Assembly: GCF_000194155.1 (NCBI RefSeq)
Contig: NZ_GL877879.1
Coordinates: forward strand, 1,145,140-1,209,139
Length of the DNA: 64,000 nucleotides
Direction of reading: 5' to 3'
DNA from: Saccharopolyspora spinosa NRRL 18395
GTDB taxonomy: Bacteria > Actinomycetota > Actinomycetes > Mycobacteriales > Pseudonocardiaceae
Shown: positions 1 through 8,311 of the stretch, piece by piece
Layout: each line of letters begins with the position of its first letter
How positions within the stretch are numbered: position 1 is the stretch's first letter
Position numbers and translations under genes: made by a program
The notes under the pieces: generated by a model
Told to the model about the DNA's origin: nothing
What the model saw: the letters and a program-made list of their open reading frames with translations, nothing else
The model's database searches: none

Positions 1-39
1 CGCGTGAGCGCGGCGGCGACGGTGGCGTGCAGGGTGTCA

Positions 40-198
40 GTTGCTACCCCTCGTAGGGGCGATGCGGACGCTGGCACCTCCACGCGCACGTCCTGCTGCT
101 GTTGTTGCTACCCCTCGTAGGGGCGATGCGGACGACACCGGCCTTCCGCTGTGGACGGTCGACTGCATGTTGCTACCCCTCGTAGGGGCGATGCGGAC
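40..198. CRISPR. End of a CRISPR array (3 repeats, 2 complete spacers)
   Basis: Three identical 30-bp repeats lie at 40-69, 104-133 and 169-198, separated by unrelated spacers of 34 and 35 bp (70-103, 134-168). The repeat begins GTTGCTACCCC and ends GATGCGGAC, with a CCCC...GGGG core able to form a short hairpin. The sequence at 1-39 is probably part of another spacer, so the array continues left of the window. No cas gene is visible, so the type cannot be assigned. All three repeats are perfect, so the terminal repeat is not degenerate, and 199 onward could be either leader or trailer. Confidence 0.9.
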
Positions 199-664
199 CC
201 GACGGTAAAGCTGCTGGTCGCAAGCATGGTGATCTTGTCAAGGTTCGAGCATTTGCAGCAATTCTCGGCTTCTTCAGGTGTTCGGCGTGGGCTTCTGGAC
301 CAGGCTAGCTAGGTTCGAGTCTTCGCAACCGCACCGAGGCTACGCCAACGGCCATGAGATCCGGATTCTCCTGTCCCCCTGCTAACGACCGCTCCGTGAT
401 CGTTCGCCTGCCAACCACACTTGACCACCACAAAAACTATCCACGCCTTCGGGACCCGGTACCCGATCGCTTGTGGGAGCTTGCAGGTGCAGCTGCAAAT
501 CTCAACAGCCCTCGACTGCCCCCTTCCGCACATCACCACCGCGAACGGAACACACCCACTCGCACCCGCGTTCAGGCTCGCGACAACCGCCGCCAACCAG
601 CGCACCGCCGTTCAACGCCCATCACCGCAGTTCGGATCTGTTGCCGAAACTTAACCAACTACTA
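199..664. other. No gene seen between CRISPR array and IS end
   Basis: Short open frames exist on both strands, but none has a convincing start, codon usage or recognisable motif. The stretch may include the array leader or trailer. A repeated GGTTCGAG word (about 242 and 312) is the only small pattern seen. Confidence 0.5.
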
Positions 665-666
665 CA

Positions 667-731
667 CAGCGGGCGGCCCGACACTCACCCTCCCCGGGCG
701 CACTTAACCCACACATACGTCAGGAGAGCCC
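667..731. mobile_element. Orphan end of an ISL3-family element
   Basis: About 60 bp here are the reverse complement of the left end of the ISL3 element at 58053 onward, starting with its outer GGGCTCTCC at position 731 and running inward past the transposase stop codon. The rest of the element, expected to the left, is missing. This is a solitary end left by deletion or recombination, and it links this spot to the ISL3 copies near 56.7 and 58.1 kb. Confidence 0.85.
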
Positions 732-800
732 AAAAATCGCCGAAATTCGAGACGGAACACTTCGGGACGATCACCCAAGATCCACAACAGCACACGAAAA

Positions 801-838
801 AGCCCGCTGACCTGCACTTACGTGCCGGTCAGCGGGCT
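801..838 (-). terminator. Rho-independent terminator downstream of tRNA-Pro half
   Basis: A perfect 12-bp stem (801-812 with 827-838) and 14-nt loop. Read on the minus strand the stem is followed by TTTTCG. It sits 11 bp past the 3' end of the tRNA-Pro fragment, the natural place for that tRNA's terminator, which suggests that the left flank is the original chromosomal flank. Confidence 0.8.
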
Positions 839-848
839 TCCGCCAACG

Positions 849-893
849 TCGGGCTGACAGGATTTGAACCTGCGACCCCTTGACCCCCAGTCA
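849..893 (-). other. tRNA-Pro(GGG) 3' half; putative integration (att) site
   Basis: On the minus strand this reads as the 3' half of a proline tRNA: the end of the anticodon stem, a loop with anticodon GGG, variable region, T-arm with GGTTCAAAT, and an acceptor strand ending CAGCCCGA. The 5' half (acceptor 5' strand, D-arm) is absent to the right, so this is not a functional tRNA. Integrases that use tRNA genes commonly leave a 3' copy at one junction and rebuild the whole gene at the other. Because the terminator remains on the left, the integrated element should lie to the right of 893 and the intact tRNA at its far end, outside this window. Simple deletion of the 5' half is the alternative. 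Confidence 0.75.
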
Positions 894-1348
894 GGTCCCA
901 TGTAGACACTCACCTGCGAAAACCGAGAAACCGCAGTACAAAACACGTCGATCCAAGACAGTTCCTTGCAGTTCCTTACAACTACGGTACATCCTTCGCT
1001 CCAGATTCGCTCCTGCTCCTGCCAGTCAGGCCAGACACAGCGAACGACACACTGTGCGACAGTTCGGCGATCAACTCCTGGCTGCATGCGTCCCAGACAG
1101 GTGGTGCTGCGCGCGAACGTCGTTCTATATGAGCTTCCGAAGGTACGAATCCCACGCGCGCTGATCCGAATGCCGGCGCGACGTGCCGGCATCCCGATCA
1201 CTACCCGTTTTCGCTCCCACGACGCAGCTCTCGACACTGGCCGGTGGTGACCAGGTCCACCGCCACGCTGCGCCTGTGTACACCACGTGACCAGGATGCT
1301 CGGATCGCGAGACAGTCAGGCAACGTTGGTGCTTTCCCTCAGCGCGGG
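894..1348. other. No convincing gene; one palindrome
   Basis: No frame here looks coding. The one visible structure is an 8-bp inverted repeat with a 7-nt spacer at 1170-1192 (ATGCCGGC...GCCGGCAT), with no U-tract on either side. Confidence 0.5.
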
Positions 1349-2461
1349 TCATACGAGGTCAGCATGCCACTTCTGGGTGCGGGTTAGATGCCGGTACCCG
1401 ACCCACTCCTGGGCGATGCGGCGTCCTTCTGTGAGCAACCGTGTGGCGGCTTCATGGTGTTCTTCGGGAAGCCAGCAGACCAGTTTTCGCGCGCGGTACT
1501 CGTCTACAGCCTTGTCGCTGGCCCGCCAACTCCGGCCTGTAGCGAACAGCTCGGCGTATAGGTTTACTGCGGGACGGACATGCGGCAAGCCGGCGGTGCG
1601 CGCCGTGCGCTGGGCGGAATCTGGGATGCGCAGACCGGAGAGGTCGAGGTCGCCGAAGTATCGGATTCGGCGAATCTCGTGGTTGTCTGCGATCGACCGG
1701 ATCGACGACATGAAGCTCGCGCCCAAACCCCATGCGACGTGTCCTATGTTGTGCCGCGTTGGCAAGGCTTTCACGATCGACCACCACGTCGCGCTGTTTT
1801 CCACCACCAGCAGCAGGTCACCGTCGCCAACGCGCGTCAATTGGTTCGGGGCGACCTCCTCCAGCAGTTGTTTGCTCAGCAGTGGTGGCGGGGTGGCCAC
1901 GGCGTTCAGCAGGTGTAGGAGTCGTTCCTGGTTACCGAACAGCGGCCCGTCACGCATCCCGTCCAGCGCCTTCTCGGGTGATTCGAAGTCCTCTTCGTCG
2001 CCTAACGCGCTGAAGACCTCCAAAGCGCGTTCCCGCAGTGGAACGATGGTCGTCCTGTCGGGATCGCTCATCAACCACCGGTTGATCGCCACGTAGCGGA
2101 CACGCTGCTTGTCCGTAGCCTTCGGCCAGACATCCTCCAAGTCGTACAGCAACCGGTGCCATCGCGGCATCGGAGGGACGGTTTTCGTCGCCTTCGTGAC
2201 TGTGGGGACGAGTTTGATCTTCGTTGGCAGTTCGATCTTCACAAGATTGGTGGCCTTCACCGGCACCACCTGCTCGCGCTTGATCAGAACGGACAGACTC
2301 TCGCGGATCATCGTCGTGCCCCTGTCGTCTCCTTCCCTGCGCTGGTAGACAGCACTGAAGCAGCGACGTACGTCGTCGATGGGCACCTCCTTGTGAGTGG
2401 TGCCGCGCCACTGCCTCCGGACTTCATCTTCAGACGCTTTGCGAGTTCGATCTCCAGCCAC
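1349..2461 (-). CDS. JetD-like Toprim protein (DUF2220 type), probably lacking its native N-terminus
   Basis: Family-like sequence covers most of the 370 aa and resembles the C-terminal Toprim (DUF2220) part of type I Wadjet JetD. Visible motifs are LLLVVENSATWW followed by IRYFGDLDLSGLRIP, the acidic E...D-x-D pattern expected of a Toprim nuclease. In type I Wadjet, JetD is the nuclease subunit that cuts plasmid DNA after SMC-type loading. No JetA, JetB or JetC lies beside this gene. The upstream partner is a truncated SNF2 helicase in another frame, and the first ~25 residues (before VPIDDVRR) overlap and look out of family. The join near 2400-2430 therefore looks like a deletion scar that brought together two 5'/3'-truncated genes. 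Whether translation starts at 2461 or at a GTG near 2385 is unclear. Confidence 0.7.
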   Translation of the reverse strand: MAGDRTRKASEDEVRRQWRGTTHKEVPIDDVRRCFSAVYQRREGDDRGTTMIRESLSVLIKREQVVPVKATNLVKIELPTKIKLVPTVTKATKTVPPMPRWHRLLYDLEDVWPKATDKQRVRYVAINRWLMSDPDRTTIVPLRERALEVFSALGDEEDFESPEKALDGMRDGPLFGNQERLLHLLNAVATPPPLLSKQLLEEVAPNQLTRVGDGDLLLVVENSATWWSIVKALPTRHNIGHVAWGLGASFMSSIRSIADNHEIRRIRYFGDLDLSGLRIPDSAQRTARTAGLPHVRPAVNLYAELFATGRSWRASDKAVDEYRARKLVCWLPEEHHEAATRLLTEGRRIAQEWVGYRHLTRTQKWHADLV

Positions 2462-3963
2462 TCCAGAGTCTGGATCCGCTCAGTGAACACGACCACCCGG
2501 GTGTCGCTGTTTCGCCCGACGCCGATAGCCGTCAGGTGCTCGAGCAGCGCCTCCAGTTTCGACGGATCGTTGCGGTGGGCTTCCTCCGCCAGCTCGCCCA
2601 GACGCTGCAGCGCGGTAGTCTCCTGTGCCGCCTCGGACTTACCCTCGATGGTCTTCAGGCGGCGTCGCACTGTGACCCGTAGTGCCTCGGGCGACGACAG
2701 GAACGCTTTGAACAGCGTCCACGGGAACAGCGACTGGCCCTTGCCGGTCACCGGCGTTCTGCCACTGCTGGGACGCAGCCACACCGTCTTAAGTTCGTCG
2801 AGCACCGCCTGCTCGGCATCAGTCGGCGTCACCGGCACAACTACCGGCTCCCGCCGGGCCGCCCACTGCTGCCCTACCTCCTGCTGCACGTCCGGCGAGT
2901 TCCGGTGCCTACGGACGTAGAGGTGCTCGATGTCCTTGGCCTGATAGTTCTTCGGATCGGCGATCGCCGTCGGATCCAGCAGCTTGATCAGCTCGGCAAA
3001 CGACTCCGGCTTGCCGTTGTGCGGGGTGGCGCTGGCCAGGATCAACGCGTCGGTCTGCGCTGCCAGCATCCGCGCTAGGTCGTTGCTCTGCCGCCCGGGG
3101 TTGATCACGTTGTGGCACTCGTCGATGACCACGACGTCCCAACGCTGGTTCTTGAGGTGGTGCTGATATTTCGCAGGGTTCTTCAACGTGTCGATCGAGG
3201 CAATTACGCGTCGGTAGTAGCTGAACGGGTTCCGCGACGCGGGCAGCGTCTGCCGCACCTTCTGGATCCCGTCTGAGTCCAGCCGCACCAGCGGAATCGC
3301 GTACCGAGTCCACATCTCCCGCTGGAACTGCTCCAGCACCGCCCGCGGTGTGACTACGAGGATCCGCTCGCCTCGGCCACGCTCGATGAGCTCGGTCAAC
3401 GCAATGCCGATCTCGAGGGTCTTGCCCAGACCCACCGCGTCGCCGATAAGGATCCGCGGACGCAGATTCGACAGTGCCTGATGGGCTGGCCGCAGCTGGT
3501 AATCCATCGGGTCGGCCAAACCGCAGTGACCCGAGATGATGTCGGTGTCCATCGACGACGCCGGACTCTGCCGCAGCAGCGACTCCAGCCACAGCCGAGC
3601 CTGCCGGAAGCTCGGGCTGTCGTCAGGCACCAACCGCGTCGCCCGGGGATCCAGCACTGTCACGTCGTCGAGTCCCGTAAAAAACACCGCGTAGGTGTCG
3701 CGAACCAGCTCCGAAACGCCGGTCGCCTCGATCCGCAGATCGCCGCGTTCCGTCCGGCGGACCGACCGCACCAGCCAGTCCTCGTCTCGAACCACGATCT
3801 GCGCGCCGGCGACGATGTCCGGCTTCCGTACAGCTTCAACCACCTGTTGGAGGGTAGCCGAATGATCGTGTTCTACTGGCGCGGTTCCCCCAAATCGCCC
3901 ATGCCGATCCGTAATGGCGCTGTGATCACGTATCGACAGTCGAGGCCACAGCGCTACATCCAT
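2308..3963 (-). CDS. SNF2/HepA-like helicase, truncated in its C-terminal motor domain
   Basis: Superfamily 2 ATPase of the SNF2/HepA type, expected to track on DNA. Seen in order: Q-like region YQLRPAHQAL, Walker A GDAVGLGKT, a DECH box (VVIDECHN) and motif III ASATPHNGK. Motif IV begins at VVVFTERIQT, but the protein loses similarity about 15 residues later and ends in a low-complexity out-of-frame tail, so motifs V and VI are missing. The frame is open upstream to 4689 but would then overlap the divergent CD-NTase gene. The ATG at 3963 is the likeliest start, giving 551 aa. SNF2 helicases occur in DISARM (drmD) and other defence loci; here the following gene is a JetD-like Toprim protein. 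Probably inactive as a motor. Confidence 0.75.
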   Translation of the reverse strand: MDVALWPRLSIRDHSAITDRHGRFGGTAPVEHDHSATLQQVVEAVRKPDIVAGAQIVVRDEDWLVRSVRRTERGDLRIEATGVSELVRDTYAVFFTGLDDVTVLDPRATRLVPDDSPSFRQARLWLESLLRQSPASSMDTDIISGHCGLADPMDYQLRPAHQALSNLRPRILIGDAVGLGKTLEIGIALTELIERGRGERILVVTPRAVLEQFQREMWTRYAIPLVRLDSDGIQKVRQTLPASRNPFSYYRRVIASIDTLKNPAKYQHHLKNQRWDVVVIDECHNVINPGRQSNDLARMLAAQTDALILASATPHNGKPESFAELIKLLDPTAIADPKNYQAKDIEHLYVRRHRNSPDVQQEVGQQWAARREPVVVPVTPTDAEQAVLDELKTVWLRPSSGRTPVTGKGQSLFPWTLFKAFLSSPEALRVTVRRRLKTIEGKSEAAQETTALQRLGELAEEAHRNDPSKLEALLEHLTAIGVGRNSDTRVVVFTERIQTLEWLEIELAKRLKMKSGGSGAAPLTRRCPSTTYVAASVLSTSAGKETTGARR

Positions 3964-4188
3964 GATCAGAACGGCGCCGGAAACGATCAGACTAGCTGAC
4001 TGCCAGCGCCATGACCTGCACCGATGCACCTCCCAGACGGGGTAAGAGCACCACGACCAGCCGCTGACACACGCATGCCGCGCGCCGGAACACTGACGAA
4101 TACATCGCTTGGATCGAGGTTTGTCGGTAGTGAGTGGTAGGCCTGTTCTTCTGTCGATCAGCTTCTCGGGTGAAGGGCGAACACAGAT
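3964..4188. promoter_or_regulatory. Divergent intergenic region between helicase and CBASS
   Basis: This 225-bp gap separates the minus-strand helicase from the plus-strand CBASS operon and must carry both promoters. No clear operator palindrome or confident -10/-35 pair is visible. A GAAGGG 13-18 bp before the CD-NTase ATG may serve as its ribosome-binding site. Confidence 0.35.
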
Positions 4189-5187
4189 ATGGCGGGAGAG
4201 CGCTACGTCCACCACAAGGTCCTCAAGGCATTCGCGCAGAGCAAGGTGAACGTGCCGGCGGAGGAGGCGAAGGAGCGCCGTCGGCAGGTCAATCACCTGC
4301 GAGAGCGGCTGGAGGATTATATCGCGGCCCACCCGGACTTCGACCTGGTGAAGCTCCGGGCATCCGGTAGCACGGCCAAGCGCACGGCGATCCGACGCAG
4401 GAGCGGCACAGGGTCTGATGCGGACGTTGCCGCCTACTTGCGCACCACGGATACAGACATCGACGTCTCGACGATGCTGACCTGGCTGCGAGACCGCTGC
4501 ATCGAGGTTTATGGCGCAACGAAGGACGCGGACGACTTCAAGCCGTCGGACCATGCCGTTGGGATCACCATGCGGAGCAGCGGTTTGAAGATCGACGTTG
4601 TGCCCGTGCTCTACACCGGCGAACCGGACGACAGGGGGTGTCTGGTCACCGCCGACGGCACCAAGGTGCTCACCTCGGTCACGCTGCACTTGCAGTTCAT
4701 CCAGAGGCGCAAGGACAAGGCTGGCGACGGGTACCGGGAGGTGATCCGGCTGCTGAAGGCGTGGATCCGCGAAAGCAAGGAGGTCGATGCGGAGCTGCGT
4801 TGCAAGTCATTTTTGATCGAGCTCCTGGTGGCCCACCTGTGCGACGTCGGCTGGAACGGCAAGCCGCTCCAGGTCGACGACTATTCGGCAGCAATCGAGC
4901 AGGTCCTCTCTTACATCGTCCGTACCGGCCTGCGGACGCCGATCGTCTTCACCGACTACTACAAGGCCGAGACGGTGAATGCGACGGCGGACCCCATCCA
5001 TGTCTGGGACCCGGTCAACCCCGAGAACAACGTCGCACGCGGCTACACCGAACAGGATCGACAGCGGCTGGTGCACCACGCTAAGACCACACTCGACACC
5101 ATCTCGATGGCCGCCCACGCGGCGACGAAAGGCGAGGCGGTCGACGCCTGGCGCGAGTTGTTCGGCCCCGCCTTCCCGGGAGACTGA
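4189..5187 (+). CDS. CBASS CD-NTase (cGAS/DncV-like nucleotidyltransferase)
   Basis: The 332-aa enzyme is predicted to make a cyclic oligonucleotide signal on phage infection. The catalytic core is visible: G60-S61 of the GS motif, followed by D77 and D79 (SDADV), and a third acidic residue D136 in LKIDVVPV. Length and layout match CBASS CD-NTases of the HORMA/TRIP13-associated group; clade C or D cannot be decided by eye. It heads a four-gene plus-strand operon: the HORMA gene begins 2 bp after its stop, followed by a TRIP13-like ATPase and a nuclease-SAVED effector. In such type III systems a peptide-bound HORMA protein activates the cyclase and TRIP13 resets it, so loss of HORMA here would leave the cyclase uncontrolled or silent. 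Confidence 0.88.
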   Translation: MAGERYVHHKVLKAFAQSKVNVPAEEAKERRRQVNHLRERLEDYIAAHPDFDLVKLRASGSTAKRTAIRRRSGTGSDADVAAYLRTTDTDIDVSTMLTWLRDRCIEVYGATKDADDFKPSDHAVGITMRSSGLKIDVVPVLYTGEPDDRGCLVTADGTKVLTSVTLHLQFIQRRKDKAGDGYREVIRLLKAWIRESKEVDAELRCKSFLIELLVAHLCDVGWNGKPLQVDDYSAAIEQVLSYIVRTGLRTPIVFTDYYKAETVNATADPIHVWDPVNPENNVARGYTEQDRQRLVHHAKTTLDTISMAAHAATKGEAVDAWRELFGPAFPGD

Positions 5188-5189
5188 CC

Positions 5190-5683
5190 ATGTCCGGCTC
5201 GTACACTCGATCCGCATCCGCCTCGTTCACGATCACCGACGCCCGCTACGTCGGAGGCAGAGTCGGCGCCGACCTGCGCCTCCTGCACAACCTCTACGGC
5301 AAGCCCGACCTCGACCGCATCGAGGACTGAACCGCGGATTCCTCGACACCGTCGACTACGGCTTCCGCGATACAAGCACCAACACCTGGAAGTTCCGCCT
5401 GCGTTACAAGGCCACGGCCAGCGGCCAGCTCACCGACTCACGGCCCGGCAGCTTCCCGGACCCGGTCGACCTCACCGGCTACGGGTTCCACAGCTCCCTG
5501 ACCTACAGCTCCACCTTCTGGCTCCTGACCAGCAGCGAACAGGCCGGTATCAAGGAGACCCTGCCGGTTTCCCGGACGACCGGCACCGCCCCGAGCGCCG
5601 CCCTGTCGGGCACCACCACCATGGGGCACAGCTACGCCCGCAACGGCGCGGGTGTTTCCCGCGACATCTACGTCGCCCACTAG
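5190..5683 (+). pseudogene. cap7: CBASS HORMA-domain protein (Cap7-like), frameshifted by a small deletion
   Basis: The ATG at 5190 opens a frame matching the start of bacterial HORMA family proteins (MSGSYTRSASASFTITDARY...) for 46 codons, then meets TGA at 5328. Family-like sequence resumes at once in the +2 frame (about RGFLDTVDYGF) and runs to 5683, including the C-terminal safety-belt region that ends DIYVAH. From memory of the family, about 10 residues of a helix are missing at the junction, consistent with a deletion near 31 bp that also shifts frame. HORMA proteins bind closure peptides and activate the cyclase in type III CBASS. As written, no full-length HORMA can be made; a sequencing or assembly error remains possible. 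Confidence 0.75.
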
Positions 5684-5713
5684 TCCAGCGCCATCGGTAG
5701 GAGGAATAAGAAC

Positions 5714-6634
5714 GTGACCAACCAGGACGACCTGTTCCACCCCGTCATCGAACTGCCCGAGCCCACCCGGCGCGCCCGCTATGACCGCCTGGTCGGCCTG
5801 GACGACACGAAGCTCCGTCTACGCAAGGAAGCCGCGCTCCTCGCGGACCCGCGCCGACTCCAGGTCTGGGCCGCCAACCACTACGGCGGCGATATCGCCG
5901 CTCTCACCCTCTTCGCCGACCGAGCTCCGCTGTTCGTCTTCGCCGGTGACGTCGGCTCCGGCAAGTCGGCCCTGGCCGAGTCCTTCGGCTGCGACCTCGC
6001 TGACTTTCTCGACCTGCCCGTCTACCTGTACAGGCTCAAGCTCGCCACTCGTGGCAGCGGCCTGGTAGGCGAGATGACCTCGCTCATCGGCGACGCCTTC
6101 GCACACATGCACACGGTGGGCAAGCGCATGTCCGGCTCCCAGGGTGCGCGCGCCGTGCAGATCCTCGTCGTCGATGAGGCCGATGCCCTGGTGCAGTCCC
6201 GCGGGGCCCAGCAGATGCACCACGAAGACCGGGCCGGCGTCGACGCATTCCTGGCCGGCATCGACAACCTGGCCGGTGCCCGGCTCCCTGTCGTCGTCGT
6301 ACTGTGCACCAACCGGCTCGGCGCCCTCGACCCAGCCGTCATGCGCCGCGCTGCGGCCACCTTCACCCTCACCCGCCCCGACGACGAGCAGCGCCACGCG
6401 GTCCTCACCCAGGCACTCGACGGGCTCGGCATCCGGCCGGAAACCGTCCGTAAGGTCGTCAAGCTCACTGGCCCCGCCGGCGACCGACCTGGCTGCACGT
6501 TCTCCGACCTCACCCAGCGCCTGGTCCCGTCCGCCGTCTTCCGAGCCTTCCCCGACCGGCCGGTCACCGACGAAGACCTCCTCGCCCTCGCCGAGGAACT
6601 GGAGCCCGCCCCTGTCTTCACCGAGGAGAGATGA
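5714..6634 (+). CDS. cap6: CBASS TRIP13/Pch2-like AAA+ ATPase (Cap6)
   Basis: A 306-aa AAA+ ATPase. Walker A GDVGSGKSA is at residues 78-86, the pore loop GSGLVGEM at about 114-121, Walker B ILVVDEADAL at 150-159, and a sensor-1 asparagine lies in VVVLCTNRLGAL. TRIP13-family enzymes unfold HORMA proteins; in type III CBASS Cap6 disassembles the HORMA-cyclase complex and limits false alarms. The GTG start at 5714 is supported by a strong GGAGGAATAA site 8 bp upstream. The 3' end overlaps the effector gene (ATGATG), implying coupled translation. The gene is intact although its HORMA substrate gene is broken. Confidence 0.85.
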   Translation: MTNQDDLFHPVIELPEPTRRARYDRLVGLDDTKLRLRKEAALLADPRRLQVWAANHYGGDIAALTLFADRAPLFVFAGDVGSGKSALAESFGCDLADFLDLPVYLYRLKLATRGSGLVGEMTSLIGDAFAHMHTVGKRMSGSQGARAVQILVVDEADALVQSRGAQQMHHEDRAGVDAFLAGIDNLAGARLPVVVVLCTNRLGALDPAVMRRAAATFTLTRPDDEQRHAVLTQALDGLGIRPETVRKVVKLTGPAGDRPGCTFSDLTQRLVPSAVFRAFPDRPVTDEDLLALAEELEPAPVFTEER

Positions 6635-8118
6635 TGGCCCATCTCCCCACCGCCAGCCCAACCAGCGTTCGCACCACCGGCGACTACTACCAGTGGCTCG
6701 TCGCTTGGGAAGCTTGCTTAGCCCTCCTTCGCGAGACCGCCGCCCGCTCGCACAACCCCGTCCGCGCAGTCGGTGTCGAACTCAACGGCGTGGGTAACCT
6801 CGACGACGTTGTCCTACTGCGTGACGTTCGTCCGAACACCTACAAACAGGTGAAGTACGCGGTTGACAGCGCTACGCCGGTCAATGAGGAGTACTTGACC
6901 AAGCCCAGCGCCAACGGTGGTCCGTCGATCCTCGCGAAGATCGCCAAGACGTGGAAAGGGTTGACCGCGGACGGCGGCAGCGCCGATCTGCGCCTGGTCA
7001 CCAACCGCGCCGCCGATTCCGAGGACGGCCTGATGGCGGGGCGCGACTCCCGCACCGGCCTCCTGATGCCCAAAGCAGCCGTCGGCGGAGCCAAGTCGGA
7101 CCGAGGTAAGGCCCGTGCCCGGTGGGCGCAGGAAGCGGGGCTGACCGAGGCGGAACTCATCGATCTCCTGTCGGTGCTCCGCTTCGACCTGCCTCTGGAC
7201 ATGGTCTGGTACCAGGAGCACCTCCGACTCCTGATGGCTGTCACCGGGCTTCGCCACGACCAGCGGGCGCTCGAGGAGGGGGCCGGCTGGGTCGCCAAAA
7301 TGATCCGCGAAGGCCAACGTCAGCTCACGCTGACGATGATCGAGACCGCTGTCGCCGAGCTTGACCTAAAGGCCGGTCCTGCCCGGGCCGTCTTGTCAAT
7401 CGCCACTCTCAAACCGGACCCGCTGGCGTCCGACGCCGACCATGCCATCAATTGGATCGACCGCTTCGACGGTGACTCCGCGTACACCAAGCGTCGTCCC
7501 CTGTCACCGAACACCTGGTCCCAGCTGCAGGCGGACATCGAGGCCGCGCCGGGACGTCTGCCCGCCGAGACAACCGCCGTCTCAGTCACGGGCAGCATCC
7601 GTCTCGCGCCGGCCTTCCTGGTCGGTACCACGTTCCGCATGGTCACCGGCACCGACCTCGCGGCAGTCCAGCGCGGGAGGGCCGGCAGCCAGCTCTGGTC
7701 CACAAACGACCCATCCGACACCGCCCTGGTCCCAGGAGTCAGCGAAGACGAGATCGGCCAAGGTGACGAGATCGCTGTTGCTATCGCCGTCGCGACGGAC
7801 CCCACTCAGGACGTCCTGGAGTACCTGCGCGAGCAGAACATCCCCGTCCGCAAGCTCATCGTGCTCACCCCACCGGACGGCGTAGCGAACGACAACTCGC
7901 TCCCCGACAGCACCGCCGCTAACGCCCTGGCCGTCGGCATCCGCGACCATCTCCGCCGCTCCACCCGTCGCGTCCGGCGCATGCACCTCTTCCTCGCCTG
8001 CCCCATGGGACTTGCTGTTCTACTGGGCAACCGGTGGAACCGACTATGCCAGACCGTCGTGTACGAGGACATCAAGATCGACGACGGATACGAACCGGCA
8101 TTCACCGTGGAGGCATAA
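6631..8118 (+). CDS. cap4: CBASS effector Cap4: DUF4297-type nuclease fused to SAVED domain
   Basis: This 495-aa effector has two parts. The N-terminal region has a restriction-endonuclease-like pattern (E50, D58/D59 and a QVK at 73-75), as in the DUF4297 nuclease of Cap4. The C-terminal region, from about residue 310, reads as a SAVED sensor: GSIRLAPAFLVG, then VAIAVATDPTQDVLEYLRE, IRDHLRR and MHLFLACPMGLAVLLGNRWN. Cap4 binds the cyclic oligonucleotide through SAVED, oligomerises and degrades DNA, causing abortive infection. Translation starts at 6631 or 6634 behind GAGGAG and overlaps the cap6 stop codon. It completes a cdn-cap7-cap6-cap4 operon. Confidence 0.85.
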   Translation: MMAHLPTASPTSVRTTGDYYQWLVAWEACLALLRETAARSHNPVRAVGVELNGVGNLDDVVLLRDVRPNTYKQVKYAVDSATPVNEEYLTKPSANGGPSILAKIAKTWKGLTADGGSADLRLVTNRAADSEDGLMAGRDSRTGLLMPKAAVGGAKSDRGKARARWAQEAGLTEAELIDLLSVLRFDLPLDMVWYQEHLRLLMAVTGLRHDQRALEEGAGWVAKMIREGQRQLTLTMIETAVAELDLKAGPARAVLSIATLKPDPLASDADHAINWIDRFDGDSAYTKRRPLSPNTWSQLQADIEAAPGRLPAETTAVSVTGSIRLAPAFLVGTTFRMVTGTDLAAVQRGRAGSQLWSTNDPSDTALVPGVSEDEIGQGDEIAVAIAVATDPTQDVLEYLREQNIPVRKLIVLTPPDGVANDNSLPDSTAANALAVGIRDHLRRSTRRVRRMHLFLACPMGLAVLLGNRWNRLCQTVVYEDIKIDDGYEPAFTVEA

Positions 8119-8311
8119 GGGGCCCGAGTTGGGAGCGCAAAATGCCGACATAGCTCAGGTGTTCCTGGCGGAGAGCAACCAAATAACCGGGATCCGCGTG
8201 GGTTCTCGTCCTCAATATGTCTGATGCGCAGGTACCGCAGGCTCGGTGCGCCTGCAGGGAACCCGAAACCGTGTGCCACACGCACACGGTCCGCACAGAC
8301 AAGAGACTCTG
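8119..8311. other. CBASS-integrase intergenic region
   Basis: No gene recognised. A CACACGCACACGG run lies just before the integrase fragment. I see no clear terminator for the CBASS operon. Confidence 0.35.

Noticed and set aside
309..883. Overlapping open frames on both strands
   Set aside because: Low-complexity Pro/Thr/Arg translations without start signals; the region contains an IS end and a tRNA fragment instead.
1170..1192. Palindrome as a terminator
   Set aside because: No adjacent gene or U-tract; reported only as a structure.
3964..4689. Extension of the helicase frame to 4689
   Set aside because: It would overlap 500 bp of the well-supported CD-NTase gene on the other strand and has no helicase similarity.
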